Below are positions 1 to 8,221 of a stretch of 64,000 bases of DNA, in pieces (the stretch's first letter is position 1; every line of letters starts with the position of its first letter). A program made the translations under genes and the position numbers. Where the stretch lies: the NCBI GenBank assembly GCA_036822055.1, contig DAISIK010000005.1:56156-120155 (forward strand), written 5' to 3'. The stretch is from DAISIK01 sp036822055. Lineage in GTDB: Bacteria; Verrucomicrobiota; Verrucomicrobiia; Opitutales; Puniceicoccaceae. The notes under the pieces were generated by a model that was given only the letters and a program-made list of their open reading frames with translations, was not told the origin of the DNA and searched no databases.

Positions 1-933
1 CTCGCGGGTAAGTTGGCCAGCCTGGCCCCAATCGAGAAGGCAGAGCCGATGGTCCGGGGTAATGAGGATGTTTCCTCCGTGAGGATCGCTGTGAAAGAAT
101 CCTGAAACCACCACCTGTTCAAAGATCGAGGATCCCCCGGAGTGGGCCAGGCGCTTGCCAGCCTCGGGATCAAGGACCGCTTGCTCAGGTGAGACTCCGT
201 CCACCCATTCTGTAACGAGGATGCGGCGACTTGAGAGTTCAATGAAAACCCGGGGAGCGAAGACGTCCTTGTGGAAGCTGTTTAGACTATTGAAAAGAGT
301 GGCGTTACGGGCCTCGCGGCGGAAGTCGAGTTCCGCCAGTAGATCCCGGCGTCCCTCTTCAACGAGGCTCGGCAGGTTGAAGTGGCGCAAAGTCTCGATC
401 CGCTCGTGGACCTGCTTAACCAACCAGCCGAGAATATCGAGGTCTGCGAGAATGGTTTTCTGGATACCTGGCCGCTGGATCTTTACGGCAACTTCCATGC
501 TCGTTGAAAGTTGGCGAGTGCGGTAAACTTGGCCGATTGATCCAGCCGCGAAAGGCTCGGGAGAAAAGGGGGCGAAGATTTCTTTCGGGTCGGTACCTAA
601 CTCTTCGAGGAGAACGGGATAAATTTCCTCGAAGGGGACTGCATCAACGTGGCTGCGCAGTTTTTTCAGCTCCTCAACGTAGGGAGCAGGTAAGATGTCC
701 GGGCGAGTGCTGGCAAATTGGCCCAGTTTGATAAAGGTGGGGCCTAGTTCTTCAAAGGCCAAACGGACCCTCTCTGCAGTGGTTAGCTTTGAGGTGTCGA
801 CCTTGAGCAACTTGCGGCTGAGGTAGCCGAGAGCGCCGATCTGAGAGACTACTTCTTCAAACCCCCACCGCACGAGAGTTGAAAGAATCTCTCGGGTGCG
901 GTTGGCATTGGCGATAAAACTAAGTGGGCGCAA
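1..933 (-). CDS. ubiB: ABC1/UbiB (AarF) family atypical kinase, 3' end outside window
   Basis: The minus-strand frame is open to the left window edge, so the C-terminus is missing; 311 codons are visible. It encodes an ABC1/UbiB atypical kinase, a membrane-associated ATP-binding family involved in isoprenoid-quinone or lipid homeostasis. Visible motifs are the family-specific KxGQ (FIKLGQFASTRPD, about residues 68-79), an Ala-rich loop with one Gly (AAGSIGQV, 129-136), VAVKIQRPG with the nucleotide-binding Lys at 151, and the catalytic loop HSDPHGGN (281-288) followed by LLDWG where DFG is expected. There is no ATG. The TTG at 933 gives MRPLSFIANAN and lies just inside an in-frame stop at 952-954. 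It follows the phasin-like gene by 27 nt on the same strand, so the two are probably one operon. Confidence 0.88.
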   Translation of the reverse strand, partial: MRPLSFIANANRTREILSTLVRWGFEEVVSQIGALGYLSRKLLKVDTSKLTTAERVRLAFEELGPTFIKLGQFASTRPDILPAPYVEELKKLRSHVDAVPFEEIYPVLLEELGTDPKEIFAPFSPEPFAAGSIGQVYRTRQLSTSMEVAVKIQRPGIQKTILADLDILGWLVKQVHERIETLRHFNLPSLVEEGRRDLLAELDFRREARNATLFNSLNSFHKDVFAPRVFIELSSRRILVTEWVDGVSPEQAVLDPEAGKRLAHSGGSSIFEQVVVSGFFHSDPHGGNILITPDHRLCLLDWGQAGQLTRE

Positions 934-960
934 GGAACCAGCTCGAGACCGTCAGGACGG

Positions 961-1305
961 CTAGATAACGGGGGAATCGCCTGAATCGCCGGGGTTCAAG
1001 GATGCTTTGAGGCTGGCAAGCTCCGTCTCAAGACTCAAGATACGCGCCTCGAGGACTTCTACTCGAGATTTGGAAGCGAAGTTTCCTCTTTCCATCGTTT
1101 CTTCGACTAGATTCCGGAATTCGGAACGAGCACCTTCAAATTCATTTTTCCCGTCTTCGACGACCTTTTTGAGGGTCTCCTCGGCTTCTTCCTTGGAGAT
1201 GCGCCCCTTGGAGACCAATTCGTTAAGGGAATTTTCGAGGGCTTCTTTGGTAACGGCAGTGGCTCCAACCCCGGCCAGGATAATTTTTTTGAAGGTATCG
1301 ATCAT
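961..1305 (-). CDS. Phasin-like coiled-coil protein
   Basis: A 114-residue protein starting MIDTFKKIILAGVGATAVTK. A short N-terminal amphipathic segment is followed by a charged helical stretch (SKEEAEETLKKVVEDGK) and a C-terminal heptad-like region (VEVLEARILSLETELASLK). This is the layout of small phasin or poly(hydroxyalkanoate) granule-associated family proteins that often sit directly upstream of an ABC1/UbiB kinase. That neighbour is present 27 nt downstream. The N-terminal hydrophobic patch suggests membrane or granule contact. Whether the organism makes polyhydroxyalkanoate cannot be judged here, so the role may simply be an accessory to the UbiB kinase. Confidence 0.75.
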   Translation of the reverse strand: MIDTFKKIILAGVGATAVTKEALENSLNELVSKGRISKEEAEETLKKVVEDGKNEFEGARSEFRNLVEETMERGNFASKSRVEVLEARILSLETELASLKASLNPGDSGDSPVI

Positions 1306-1427
1306 TTCTCATTGATAGTTTAATCAACAATTGAAGGCAACCCCTAGTTGAGGGAGGGATAGCGAGGATTAGGGGGATATGAGAAAGCGCTTGTCTTTGA
1401 AGATCAAAGGCTGATTCATGGGTTTCT

Positions 1428-1955
1428 ATGAAAAATTCGGTATGTTTGATTGCTATGGGCTTGTCCCTGGTTGCTTGCTCGAAATCGGATGTTGAGTCCG
1501 CGATGGAGGAAGTCTCAAAAGAAGTATCCCAAACGGAGACGGTAAAGGGTCTCTCCGAGCAGGCCACCGGCGCTGTGGATGCCCTTAAAAGCGAGGCGGC
1601 TAACTTTGGCGACTTGGGAGGTCTTCAGGATTCTCTGAAGAAAGCAGTGGGTTCCCTTGAGGGGGCAGACTTTGCTGACCGTATAGCGGTTACGAGCCAG
1701 CTTGGAGATCTTGCTACCAAGGGAAGCTCGATGCTTAACAATATCATGTCGCTCGCTGACAAACTCCCTGCCGGGGTTAAGTCGAAGGTGATGGAGTTGG
1801 TTCCAAGCCTGCTTTCAAAATTTGGAGATCTGCAGGGCCTGATCGGACAGGTTCCGAACTTGGCGGAAGGTGCATGGCCTGACCTGAAGGCAAAGTTGCT
1901 CGAACAGGGCGGTTCTTTGGTCTCTGGCCTCGGCAATCTCAAGGATCTGCTCTAG
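1428..1955 (+). CDS. Small helical lipoprotein, unknown function
   Basis: A 175-residue protein with a lipoprotein signal: MKNSVCLIAMGLSLVAC, lipobox LVAC with Cys17 as the lipidation site. The mature part is polar and helical (MEEVSKEV, GLSEQATGAVDALKSEA) and resembles apolipoprotein-like or surfactant-like helical repeats, without a family I can name. It is probably outer-membrane or periplasmic. It is transcribed alone, followed 40 nt later by a strong intrinsic terminator, and is divergent from the phasin/UbiB pair, leaving about 120 bp for two promoters. Function unknown. Confidence 0.78.
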   Translation: MKNSVCLIAMGLSLVACSKSDVESAMEEVSKEVSQTETVKGLSEQATGAVDALKSEAANFGDLGGLQDSLKKAVGSLEGADFADRIAVTSQLGDLATKGSSMLNNIMSLADKLPAGVKSKVMELVPSLLSKFGDLQGLIGQVPNLAEGAWPDLKAKLLEQGGSLVSGLGNLKDLL

Positions 1956-1995
1956 TTCCTCTCGATTCGCACTCCTGGTTTGGCCGGAGCAACAG

Positions 1996-2028
1996 GGCCG
2001 GGCTTGAGTTCAAGCCCGGCCTTATTTT
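1996..2028 (+). terminator. Rho-independent terminator of the 1428-1955 lipoprotein gene
   Basis: A perfect 12-bp inverted repeat GGCCGGGCTTGA / TCAAGCCCGGCC (1996-2007 with 2010-2021) is followed by TTATTTT, 40 nt after the stop codon at 1955. Confidence 0.85.
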
Positions 2029-2093
2029 CGGTGGCCGGCAGAATGGGGATTTCATTGAACCCCGCCTCGCTACTTAACGGAGGGGCCAAGTGT

Positions 2094-2130
2094 AAAAAAA
2101 GACACCAGAATTTACCCGGTGTCTTTTTTG
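2094..2130 (-). terminator. Terminator (probably bidirectional) of the 2151-3188 gene
   Basis: A run of A at 2094-2100, stem GACACC (2101-2106), a loop, GGTGTC (2118-2123), then a run of T at 2124-2129. Read on the minus strand this is a stem plus U-tract 20 nt past the stop of the 345-residue lipoprotein gene. The symmetry lets it stop plus-strand transcription too. Confidence 0.85.
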
Positions 2131-2150
2131 TTTTGATGGATCAGCGGGTT

Positions 2151-3188
2151 TTACATCCCGGGATTTAGATTGCTGAGAAATTCAAGGTCTTCAGCCGAAA
2201 AGGTGGTACCCAGGCTGACGCTAGCTTTATCAACAGATGCGGTGAGCTGTTCCATGAATGAAGGGAGTTTCCCGAACTGCTGCTGAATTTGGCCTTTAGC
2301 CATTGCGATGACCAGTCCGTTCAAAAGACCCTGGACGGTCAAGGCGTCGTTTTCATTGGCCAGCTCCAACGCCACCTTGATCTCGAGTGAGGAGTCAGCT
2401 GCCATGGACATACCAATTGCCTGGAAACCGACGAGGGCAGCTGCGCCCGGGAAGGGCATTTGGCCGCCTGAAAGTCCTTCCTTAAGTTTCTCTTTTACAC
2501 CGTCGCTTGCGACAAAGGTTATCCAGCCGTCTGAGTTTGGAAGCATTGAAGATCCGCGTTCAACCAAAGATCCGGAGGCTCCGGCCAAAGTTCCGGTTGC
2601 AGCTGCAACGACTGAGCTGCGGTCACCAATAAAAACCAATGCGCCATTTTCTCCCGACTCGACAGCCGCGTGGAAATCCGGAGCCATTGGCTGTCGGGGA
2701 ATTTCGATGAAGTCGATGCCGCCGCGAGTTTCAATTGTGAGATCGATTGCTTCACCATTCTCAGCGGCGATTGCTTCGAAAGCCTCTTTGATCTGTTTTC
2801 CGGTCAGGGGCTTGTTCACCTTGATGGAGGCGAGCAAGAAGCCGTTGTCAAAGTCATCTTCGCCCAGAGCGATTAAGTTAGTTACTGAGAATGAGGCTGA
2901 GACGAAATTCGTCCGGGAAAGGCCCGTAATTTCCTTAATCTTTTGCCCAATTGGCCCGAGGTCTTCAAGGTCTTGGACTTGATCGGGGTATTTAGCTTCG
3001 AAGAGCTGGTTGATCTTTGAATCGCGCAAGGCTTTTAAGTCAAAGAAACCTGCCAGCTCAGCGTCAGGACGAATCCCGCGCATTGCGCCCGCCTGATCAG
3101 TGCCAGCGCTTGATTCAAAGCAACCAGTCAGGCACGCAATGGCAGTGAAGGGGATAATGAATGGTAGGTGTTTCGGAAGAATACTCAT
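2151..3188 (-). CDS. Lipoprotein of unknown function, 345 aa
   Basis: The N-terminus MSILPKHLPFIIPFTAIACLTGC is a lipoprotein signal with lipobox LTGC and Cys23. The mature protein has mixed alpha/beta sequence with long amphipathic stretches (for example LNGLVIAMAKGQIQQQFGK near the C-terminus). I see no catalytic motif. Comparable single-gene lipoproteins that look like substrate-free solute or adhesion domains are common in Verrucomicrobiota, but I cannot assign a family. The gene has its own terminator at 2094-2130 and stands apart from the flavodoxin gene upstream, so it is probably monocistronic. Confidence 0.75.
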   Translation of the reverse strand: MSILPKHLPFIIPFTAIACLTGCFESSAGTDQAGAMRGIRPDAELAGFFDLKALRDSKINQLFEAKYPDQVQDLEDLGPIGQKIKEITGLSRTNFVSASFSVTNLIALGEDDFDNGFLLASIKVNKPLTGKQIKEAFEAIAAENGEAIDLTIETRGGIDFIEIPRQPMAPDFHAAVESGENGALVFIGDRSSVVAAATGTLAGASGSLVERGSSMLPNSDGWITFVASDGVKEKLKEGLSGGQMPFPGAAALVGFQAIGMSMAADSSLEIKVALELANENDALTVQGLLNGLVIAMAKGQIQQQFGKLPSFMEQLTASVDKASVSLGTTFSAEDLEFLSNLNPGM

Positions 3189-3280
3189 GTCAGGATTATT
3201 TCAAGTGTGATGAGAACCCTTCGAAAGCTGTCGAAAGATGAGTCGAACTGAAAGCTCAAAATTCGAGAGAGTTCGGGAAT

Positions 3281-3306
3281 AAAAAAATACCCCGAAATCG
3301 GGGTAT
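3281..3306 (-). terminator. Rho-independent terminator of the flavodoxin gene
   Basis: The stem ATACCCCGA (3287-3295) with TCGGGGTAT (3298-3306) is flanked by seven A at 3281-3287. On the minus strand this reads as a 9-bp stem plus U-tract, 20 nt after the flavodoxin stop codon. Confidence 0.88.
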
Positions 3307-3325
3307 TGGGGAGCATTAAGGCAGA

Positions 3326-3772
3326 CTACGCGCTAATTGACACCACGAAGTTATCTGCCCATTCGTTGAAGCCGTCTTCAAAATCTACATCCAGATCGGT
3401 CCGATCAAAGATTTTTTTTGCGCCCGACTTTAAGAGTGCCTCCTCGAGTTTTTTCCCGCAACCACAGAACTCATCGTAGGAAGTATCCCCGAGAGCGCAG
3501 ACCGCGAACTCAAGATTTGGCAGGTCTCCAGCCTTTTGATCGTAGACCCCGTAGCAGAATTCCTCGGCGTCATCTGGAGGATCGCCCTCGCCCCAGGTTG
3601 AGATGACGATGGCAACCCTTTCCTCATTCTGAAGGGACTCAGCCGGGTAATCAGCGAGGTCCTGAACCTCAGTTTCGATTCCGGCAGCCTGGCACTTTTC
3701 GGAGAGGGTGTTGGCGCACTCTTCAGCATTACCAGTCATGGTGCCGAAGAGGATTTTCAGTTTGTTACTCAT
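3326..3772 (-). CDS. Flavodoxin (CysJ/P450-reductase type FMN domain)
   Basis: A 148-residue free-standing flavodoxin, an FMN-binding one-electron carrier. The FMN phosphate loop is GTMTGNAEECA (about 10-20); the ring-binding loops are STWGEGDPPDDAEEF (about 58-72) and ALGDTSYDEFCGCGKK (about 92-107). The GEGDPPDDA and GDTSYDEFC sequences match the FMN domain of the diflavin reductase family (CysJ, cytochrome P450 reductase) better than short-chain electron-transfer flavodoxins. Its natural partner may be the FAD/NADPH reductase at 36738-37883, which lacks an FMN domain. Monocistronic with its own terminator. Confidence 0.92.
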   Translation of the reverse strand: MSNKLKILFGTMTGNAEECANTLSEKCQAAGIETEVQDLADYPAESLQNEERVAIVISTWGEGDPPDDAEEFCYGVYDQKAGDLPNLEFAVCALGDTSYDEFCGCGKKLEEALLKSGAKKIFDRTDLDVDFEDGFNEWADNFVVSISA

Positions 3773-3826
3773 AGTTTGGTGAATTTAGCTTTTTCTTTCG
3801 TGTTAAGATTGCAGTAGAGAGCAAAT

Positions 3827-4351
3827 TTAGGCGTTTCGGCGGGATTTTACGAATTCAAGAACTTTTTGGTCATCATCTCCAGCAGCCCAGACGACCCTGA
3901 GGAACTCTGAAGGCTCGATGTTACTCTCCCGGAGGAACCTGCGGTCACCGCCGCAGCAGTACATGATCTCGGACGGAAGCTCACCTGCGAGTTTGCCTCT
4001 GGCTTTGGGAAGAATGCGCGGCAGCCAGGTGATGCCATCGAGCTGGGCGTCCTTGGCAGGAAGGTCATCGACAGCAATCTTAGCGGTTGACGGCTCGGAA
4101 TGCTGAATATGAATAAAGTAGTCCCGCCGGGCAGCGCAAATGAGGAGGAAGGTTCCGAAGTCAGGTTCGCCCCCGCCTGCAAAATCTTCGACGTAATCAT
4201 AGACGTCCATCGGACCAAGACCCACGGAAGCTAGAAGTTCTAAAGTCGCGGGTTCAAAGTAGGAGCCGGGTTCACGGTTCCCCGCCTGATATTTTTCCAG
4301 TGCAGCGGTCCAGATCTGGTGAAGCGCGGATGAAAATTTATAATTATCCAT
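3827..4351 (-). CDS. DUF5069-family protein
   Basis: A 174-residue cytosolic protein. The core WLPRILPKARGKLAG followed by YCCGGDRRFLRESNIEPSEFLRVVW and DQKVLEFV matches the DUF5069 pattern (LPRxxxKARxxLxG, a Cys/Asp-rich turn, a C-terminal helix pair), widespread in Verrucomicrobiota and of unknown function. An N-terminal extension of about 100 residues precedes the core. A second, shorter family member is at 58191-58613. It is 54 nt upstream of the flavodoxin gene on the same strand and could be co-transcribed with it. Confidence 0.7.
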   Translation of the reverse strand: MDNYKFSSALHQIWTAALEKYQAGNREPGSYFEPATLELLASVGLGPMDVYDYVEDFAGGGEPDFGTFLLICAARRDYFIHIQHSEPSTAKIAVDDLPAKDAQLDGITWLPRILPKARGKLAGELPSEIMYCCGGDRRFLRESNIEPSEFLRVVWAAGDDDQKVLEFVKSRRNA

Positions 4352-4662
4352 AGGTTTGGTTTAGGGTGATCGGTTAAAGAGCCAACCCTTAACTTGGATT
4401 ATCAGAAAATCAAACCGAGTGGATAAGTGGAGCTTTTGCTGAAAAGCTGAATGGCAGAAATGGGAACCATGGGCTGGGCATTTTAGCGGCTTTCCTATTG
4501 GTCAGAGTGGTATCGACCGGGCTTGATTGAGGGAGGAGTCAGGCGTGTTGGTCTCGAACTAGCGGATCGCCAGAGTGCTTCGGTCGTTTTCTCCCTGATC
4601 CAGAGGGGCTTCGATCCGACCCTGAGATCCATCCTCGGATGACCTGAGGGGACGAGGCTTTC
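4352..4662. other. Intergenic region, 311 bp
   Basis: No credible gene. It contains a 7-bp perfect hairpin AGCTTTT-GCTG-AAAAGCT at 4431-4448 without a T-tract. It must hold the promoter of the DUF5069 gene (minus strand, right to left from 4351) and the 3' end of the sugar transporter operon. Confidence 0.5.
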
Positions 4663-5796
4663 TCAGGCAATTTTGGGGTAGACGGCTTCGGTCTCTGGAT
4701 CGAAAAAGGCGACTTTTTCCGTCTCGAAGGTGAGGTGGACGGTATGGCCGATCTTGAAATCGTGGGTGGCTCCGACTCGGGCAATGAAAGGTTTACCCGC
4801 TAGGGTTTTGAGGTAGAGGAAGGTTTCTGCACCCATGGGCTCCGAGACATCAACGATGGCCTCAATGGAGTCAGTGCCAGCTTGATTAGTCACGTCAATA
4901 TGCTCCGGGCGGATGCCGAGGACGATGTTTTGGTCTCGGCCTGACTCGACTTGGCTACGAAGGTGGGGATTGAGTCTATACTTCATCGCAATCTCTCCCT
5001 GGTCGTTCTTTTCGATGAAGTAGGTTTCCTCTCCCTCGGTTTGGCAGGTGCCATGGAAGAAGTTCATCGGAGGGCTGCCGATGAAACCAGCGACAAACAT
5101 GTTGGCGGGGTCGTTGTAGATGGCCAATGGGGTATCGACTTGCATGATGTTCCCATCCTTCATCACGCAGATGCGGTCGCCCATGGTCATGGCCTCGACT
5201 TGGTCGTGGGTGACGTAGACCATGGTGGCATCGAGCCGGGCATGGAGGCGGGAGATCTCAGTGCGCATCTGCACCCGCATCTTCGCATCAAGGTTGGAGA
5301 GGGGTTCGTCGAAGAGAAAAACATCGGGTTTACGGACGATGGCTCGACCGACGGCCACCCGCTGTCGCTGGCCTCCGGAAAGTGCTTTGGGTTTGCGATC
5401 GAGCATGGATTCAAGGCCGAGAATTTCGGCGGCTTCGTCGACCCGGCGTTTAATCTCTTCGCGGGGTGTTTTAAGCAGTTTGAGACCGAAAGCCATGTTA
5501 TCAAAAACGCTCATGTGGGGATAGAGCGCATAGTTTTGAAAGACCATGGCGATGCCCCGATTTTTAGGTTGGACGTCGTTCAGAATGCGATCTCCTATTT
5601 TCAAGACTCCCCCACTAATCTCTTCAAGGCCGGCAATCATCCTCAGGGTGGTTGATTTGCCGCAGCCGGATGGGCCGACGAGGACCATGAATTCCTTGTC
5701 TCGGATATCCAGATCAATGCTTTTGACGGCGTGGAATGCGTCCTTTTTTCCGGGGCTGTAAATTTTATCCAGCTTGCTGAGCGTTACGGTTGCCAT
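4663..5796 (-). CDS. Carbohydrate ABC transporter ATPase (UgpC/MsmK/MalK type)
   Basis: A 377-residue ATP-hydrolysing subunit of a sugar importer. Walker A GPSGCGKST (about 39-47), Q-loop QNYALYPHMS, ABC signature ALSGGQRQRVAVGRA, Walker B VFLFDEPLSNLDAKMR, and switch His in YVTHDQVEA. The C-terminal third is the MalK-type TOBE/OB domain (LGIRPEHIDV). This places it in the CUT1 family. It is the last gene of the operon, 81 nt after the MalG-type permease. MsmK/UgpC-like ATPases can serve several transporters, so it may not be exclusive to its neighbours. Confidence 0.95.
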   Translation of the reverse strand: MATVTLSKLDKIYSPGKKDAFHAVKSIDLDIRDKEFMVLVGPSGCGKSTTLRMIAGLEEISGGVLKIGDRILNDVQPKNRGIAMVFQNYALYPHMSVFDNMAFGLKLLKTPREEIKRRVDEAAEILGLESMLDRKPKALSGGQRQRVAVGRAIVRKPDVFLFDEPLSNLDAKMRVQMRTEISRLHARLDATMVYVTHDQVEAMTMGDRICVMKDGNIMQVDTPLAIYNDPANMFVAGFIGSPPMNFFHGTCQTEGEETYFIEKNDQGEIAMKYRLNPHLRSQVESGRDQNIVLGIRPEHIDVTNQAGTDSIEAIVDVSEPMGAETFLYLKTLAGKPFIARVGATHDFKIGHTVHLTFETEKVAFFDPETEAVYPKIA

Positions 5797-5877
5797 GATT
5801 TATCGTTTAAATGGTCGGGTTGGGGAAAGAAAAGGAGGTTGGACTGTCTCGTGAACCGGAGGCGGGGGCTAGGTAAT

Positions 5878-6714
5878 TTAACCTTTAACCGCTCCGGCGG
5901 AGAGACCGCGGACAAAAAGCTTCATGGAGAAGACGAAGAGGAAAAGGAGGGGAACGGAAGCGATGGCGTAACCTGCCATCATCTGTCCGTACTGTTTGAC
6001 ATATTCTCCATCGAGCCGGAAGAGCCCGACGGGGATAGTCAGAAGCTCGTCGTCGCGGAGGAGGAGGAGAGGCAGAATAACTTCGTTCCAGGTGCCCAGA
6101 AAGTCGAGGATAACGGTAACGGAAATGATAGAGGCCGAGAGGGGAAGGACGATGTGGCGGATCTGTTGTAGGTGGCCAGCGCCATCAATCTGCGCCGATT
6201 CGAAAAGCTCCTTGGGGATGTCCTCAATAAAGTTGCGGAGGATGAAGATCCCGGCTACTTGGCCGCTGACCGAGCCCATGACGACGAGGGCCCAGAGGGT
6301 GTTGGTCAGGTTAAGGGCGACGAGAAGGTCGAATAGAGTCACCAGTGAAGCGACGGTGCCGGGGAGGAACATGGTGGCCATGACCAGGTAGAAGATCACG
6401 TTCTTGCCGGGGAAGCTGTAGCGAGCTATGGCGTAGGAGGAGAGGAGGACGATGACCAAAGTTATCGAGGTGCTAAGGACCGAGACGAAAATGGAGTTGC
6501 CAATATAACCGTGGACTGAATCCCAGGCGATTGACCAATTGGACCAATTCCATTGAGAAGGGTGGTCAAAGAACCATGGGTTGGCGAGGTACTGCTCGTT
6601 ACTCTTAAAGCTCACCACAATCATGATGAAGAGTGGGAGGAAGGCGAAGAATTGGATAAAGAGGAGGTAGCCGATCTTTAAGCCTTCGGCAGCTGGATTG
6701 ATTTTTTTTGCCAT
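5878..6714 (-). CDS. Carbohydrate ABC transporter permease, MalG/UgpE type
   Basis: 278 residues, six predicted membrane segments: the first FLPLFIMIVVSFKS region, then ISVLSTSITLVIVLLSSYA-like segments. The conserved cytoplasmic EAA loop is ELFESAQIDGAGHLQQIRHIVLPL (about 190-213), which docks on the ATPase. CUT1-family inner-membrane subunit with normal length. It starts 20 nt after the MalF-type permease gene, in the operon order expected for sugar importers. Confidence 0.93.
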   Translation of the reverse strand: MAKKINPAAEGLKIGYLLFIQFFAFLPLFIMIVVSFKSNEQYLANPWFFDHPSQWNWSNWSIAWDSVHGYIGNSIFVSVLSTSITLVIVLLSSYAIARYSFPGKNVIFYLVMATMFLPGTVASLVTLFDLLVALNLTNTLWALVVMGSVSGQVAGIFILRNFIEDIPKELFESAQIDGAGHLQQIRHIVLPLSASIISVTVILDFLGTWNEVILPLLLLRDDELLTIPVGLFRLDGEYVKQYGQMMAGYAIASVPLLFLFVFSMKLFVRGLSAGAVKG

Positions 6715-6734
6715 TCGATTAGTCCCCAGAGTAA

Positions 6735-8213
6735 TTATTTTTCAACTTTGACGTAGCGCTGGTAGATGATTGTCAGGGTCAGGATGACCACAAACATGAC
6801 CATTCCAAGGGCACAAGCGTAGCCAAAGCGCCCTTCGGCAAAGGCCGAACCGAACATGTAGAGTCCGGGGACCATACCGACATTTCCCGGACCTCCATCG
6901 GGGCCGAGGAGGATGAGAAAGGCCTCGTAGGCAGTGAGGGTGGATATCGTCATGAAGATTAAGTTGATCCGCACCTGAGTCATGATCAGGGGAAGCTCGA
7001 TTTTGAAGATCATTCCCAAAGGCGTGACCCCATCAAGCTCGGCAGCTTCGTAAACATCTTCGGAGATGTTCTGGAGGCCTGACAGGTAAATGAGGACTCC
7101 AACGGTTCCGACCCAGGGGAAGCCCCAGAATAGGAGAGCTGGAATGATGAGATTCTGATTTCCGAGCCAGGCGGGGGTTCCCATGTTAAACTGCTCCGTG
7201 GGACTGGTCCAAATTTCTCCAAAGAGGACGAAAAAGGAACCGACCAAAATGAAGCCGAGACCGATTTTTGAGAGAGCGGGTTTGCCGGTAAAAAAGTCGA
7301 ACTTGGTCCGCACCAGTTCAAAGAGAGCAAAAGAGGCCAGCATGAGGAGGGGGAGTCTCCAGAGCTGTTCCCAAAAGATGGCAAGACCGGCGATGGTGAA
7401 GAGAGTCCAGAGAACCCAGCCCGAGCCAAGTCGGCGCGCAAGCCAGACGCACCACGCGATGAAAAAGATGGTCCCGACGAGACCGAAGGTGGGGGTGGAG
7501 AAGGCGCCGGACATTTGTGCGAACCAGATAGCAATGGGCCCGAGCAACTGGACCGTGTAGTCCGACCAACGTTCATGGCCAAGGTTTTTGCGAAAGCCGG
7601 AGAAAATGACTAAAGCTCCAAAGAGGAAAACGCCACCCAGGCTGCCGATGATTGGATTGATCAGATTGGCAGTGATCGGGCTCAGAAAACCAGCGACCTG
7701 GGGGAGAGCAGTATCCAAATAATTGAGGAGCTGCATCCCGCCAGTGGCATTGAGGAATCGGTTGAGGAGACCGAAGGAAGGATCATAAAAACTCTTCCAG
7801 ATAAGGAGCCAAACCATCGAGGGGATGATCATGGGTACGACAAAGGAAACCTGAAAAACGTAGCGAAGTCCCCGGTTGGCTAGTCGGTGGAGGGCGATGG
7901 CGGCGAAGATGCCGGGCCAAAGCTTGAAAAGGTTTGCAACGAGGATGATGCCGACAAGTTTAAACGAACTCCAAAATATGGGATCTGAGAAGGCTTCCAG
8001 ATAGTTTTGGAAACCCACTGGATCTTGGACAAAGGGTGGATTCCACCGAAAGAATGACATGATCACCACGTCAATTTTCGGGTAATAGCTGAAGACGAGG
8101 AGGGAGAGGGTGGTTGGGAGAACCAGCAGATAAAGGGAGGTGTAGAGCTTGGCCCGGTTGGCAATGCGACTTCGCAGGGCTTCGGCTTGGTGGGGAGATT
8201 CGGAGGAATTCAT
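6735..8213 (-). CDS. Carbohydrate ABC transporter permease, MalF/UgpA type, with large membrane insert
   Basis: 492 residues, against about 290-320 for typical UgpA-type permeases. The first membrane segment is TLSLLVFSYYP; the EAA loop is VYEAAELDGVTPLGMIFKIE near residue 390. Between about residues 175 and 340 lies an insert with several extra hydrophobic segments (GGVFLFGALVIFSGF, LVGTIFFIAWCVWLARR, LWTLFTIAGLAIFW, LPLLMLASFALFELV). MalF of enteric bacteria also carries extra segments, but these are placed differently and read as added transmembrane helices rather than a periplasmic domain. The gene is 8 nt downstream of the solute-binding protein gene. Confidence 0.9.
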   Translation of the reverse strand: MNSSESPHQAEALRSRIANRAKLYTSLYLLVLPTTLSLLVFSYYPKIDVVIMSFFRWNPPFVQDPVGFQNYLEAFSDPIFWSSFKLVGIILVANLFKLWPGIFAAIALHRLANRGLRYVFQVSFVVPMIIPSMVWLLIWKSFYDPSFGLLNRFLNATGGMQLLNYLDTALPQVAGFLSPITANLINPIIGSLGGVFLFGALVIFSGFRKNLGHERWSDYTVQLLGPIAIWFAQMSGAFSTPTFGLVGTIFFIAWCVWLARRLGSGWVLWTLFTIAGLAIFWEQLWRLPLLMLASFALFELVRTKFDFFTGKPALSKIGLGFILVGSFFVLFGEIWTSPTEQFNMGTPAWLGNQNLIIPALLFWGFPWVGTVGVLIYLSGLQNISEDVYEAAELDGVTPLGMIFKIELPLIMTQVRINLIFMTISTLTAYEAFLILLGPDGGPGNVGMVPGLYMFGSAFAEGRFGYACALGMVMFVVILTLTIIYQRYVKVEK

Positions 8214-8221
8214 TCGGAAAA

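Noticed and set aside
2308..2982. 224-codon frame opposite the 345-residue lipoprotein
   Set aside because: Antisense shadow; no start signals and Ser/Pro-rich composition.
4951..5655. 234-codon plus-strand frame opposite the sugar ATPase
   Set aside because: Antisense to a gene with all ATPase motifs; sequence is low-quality protein.
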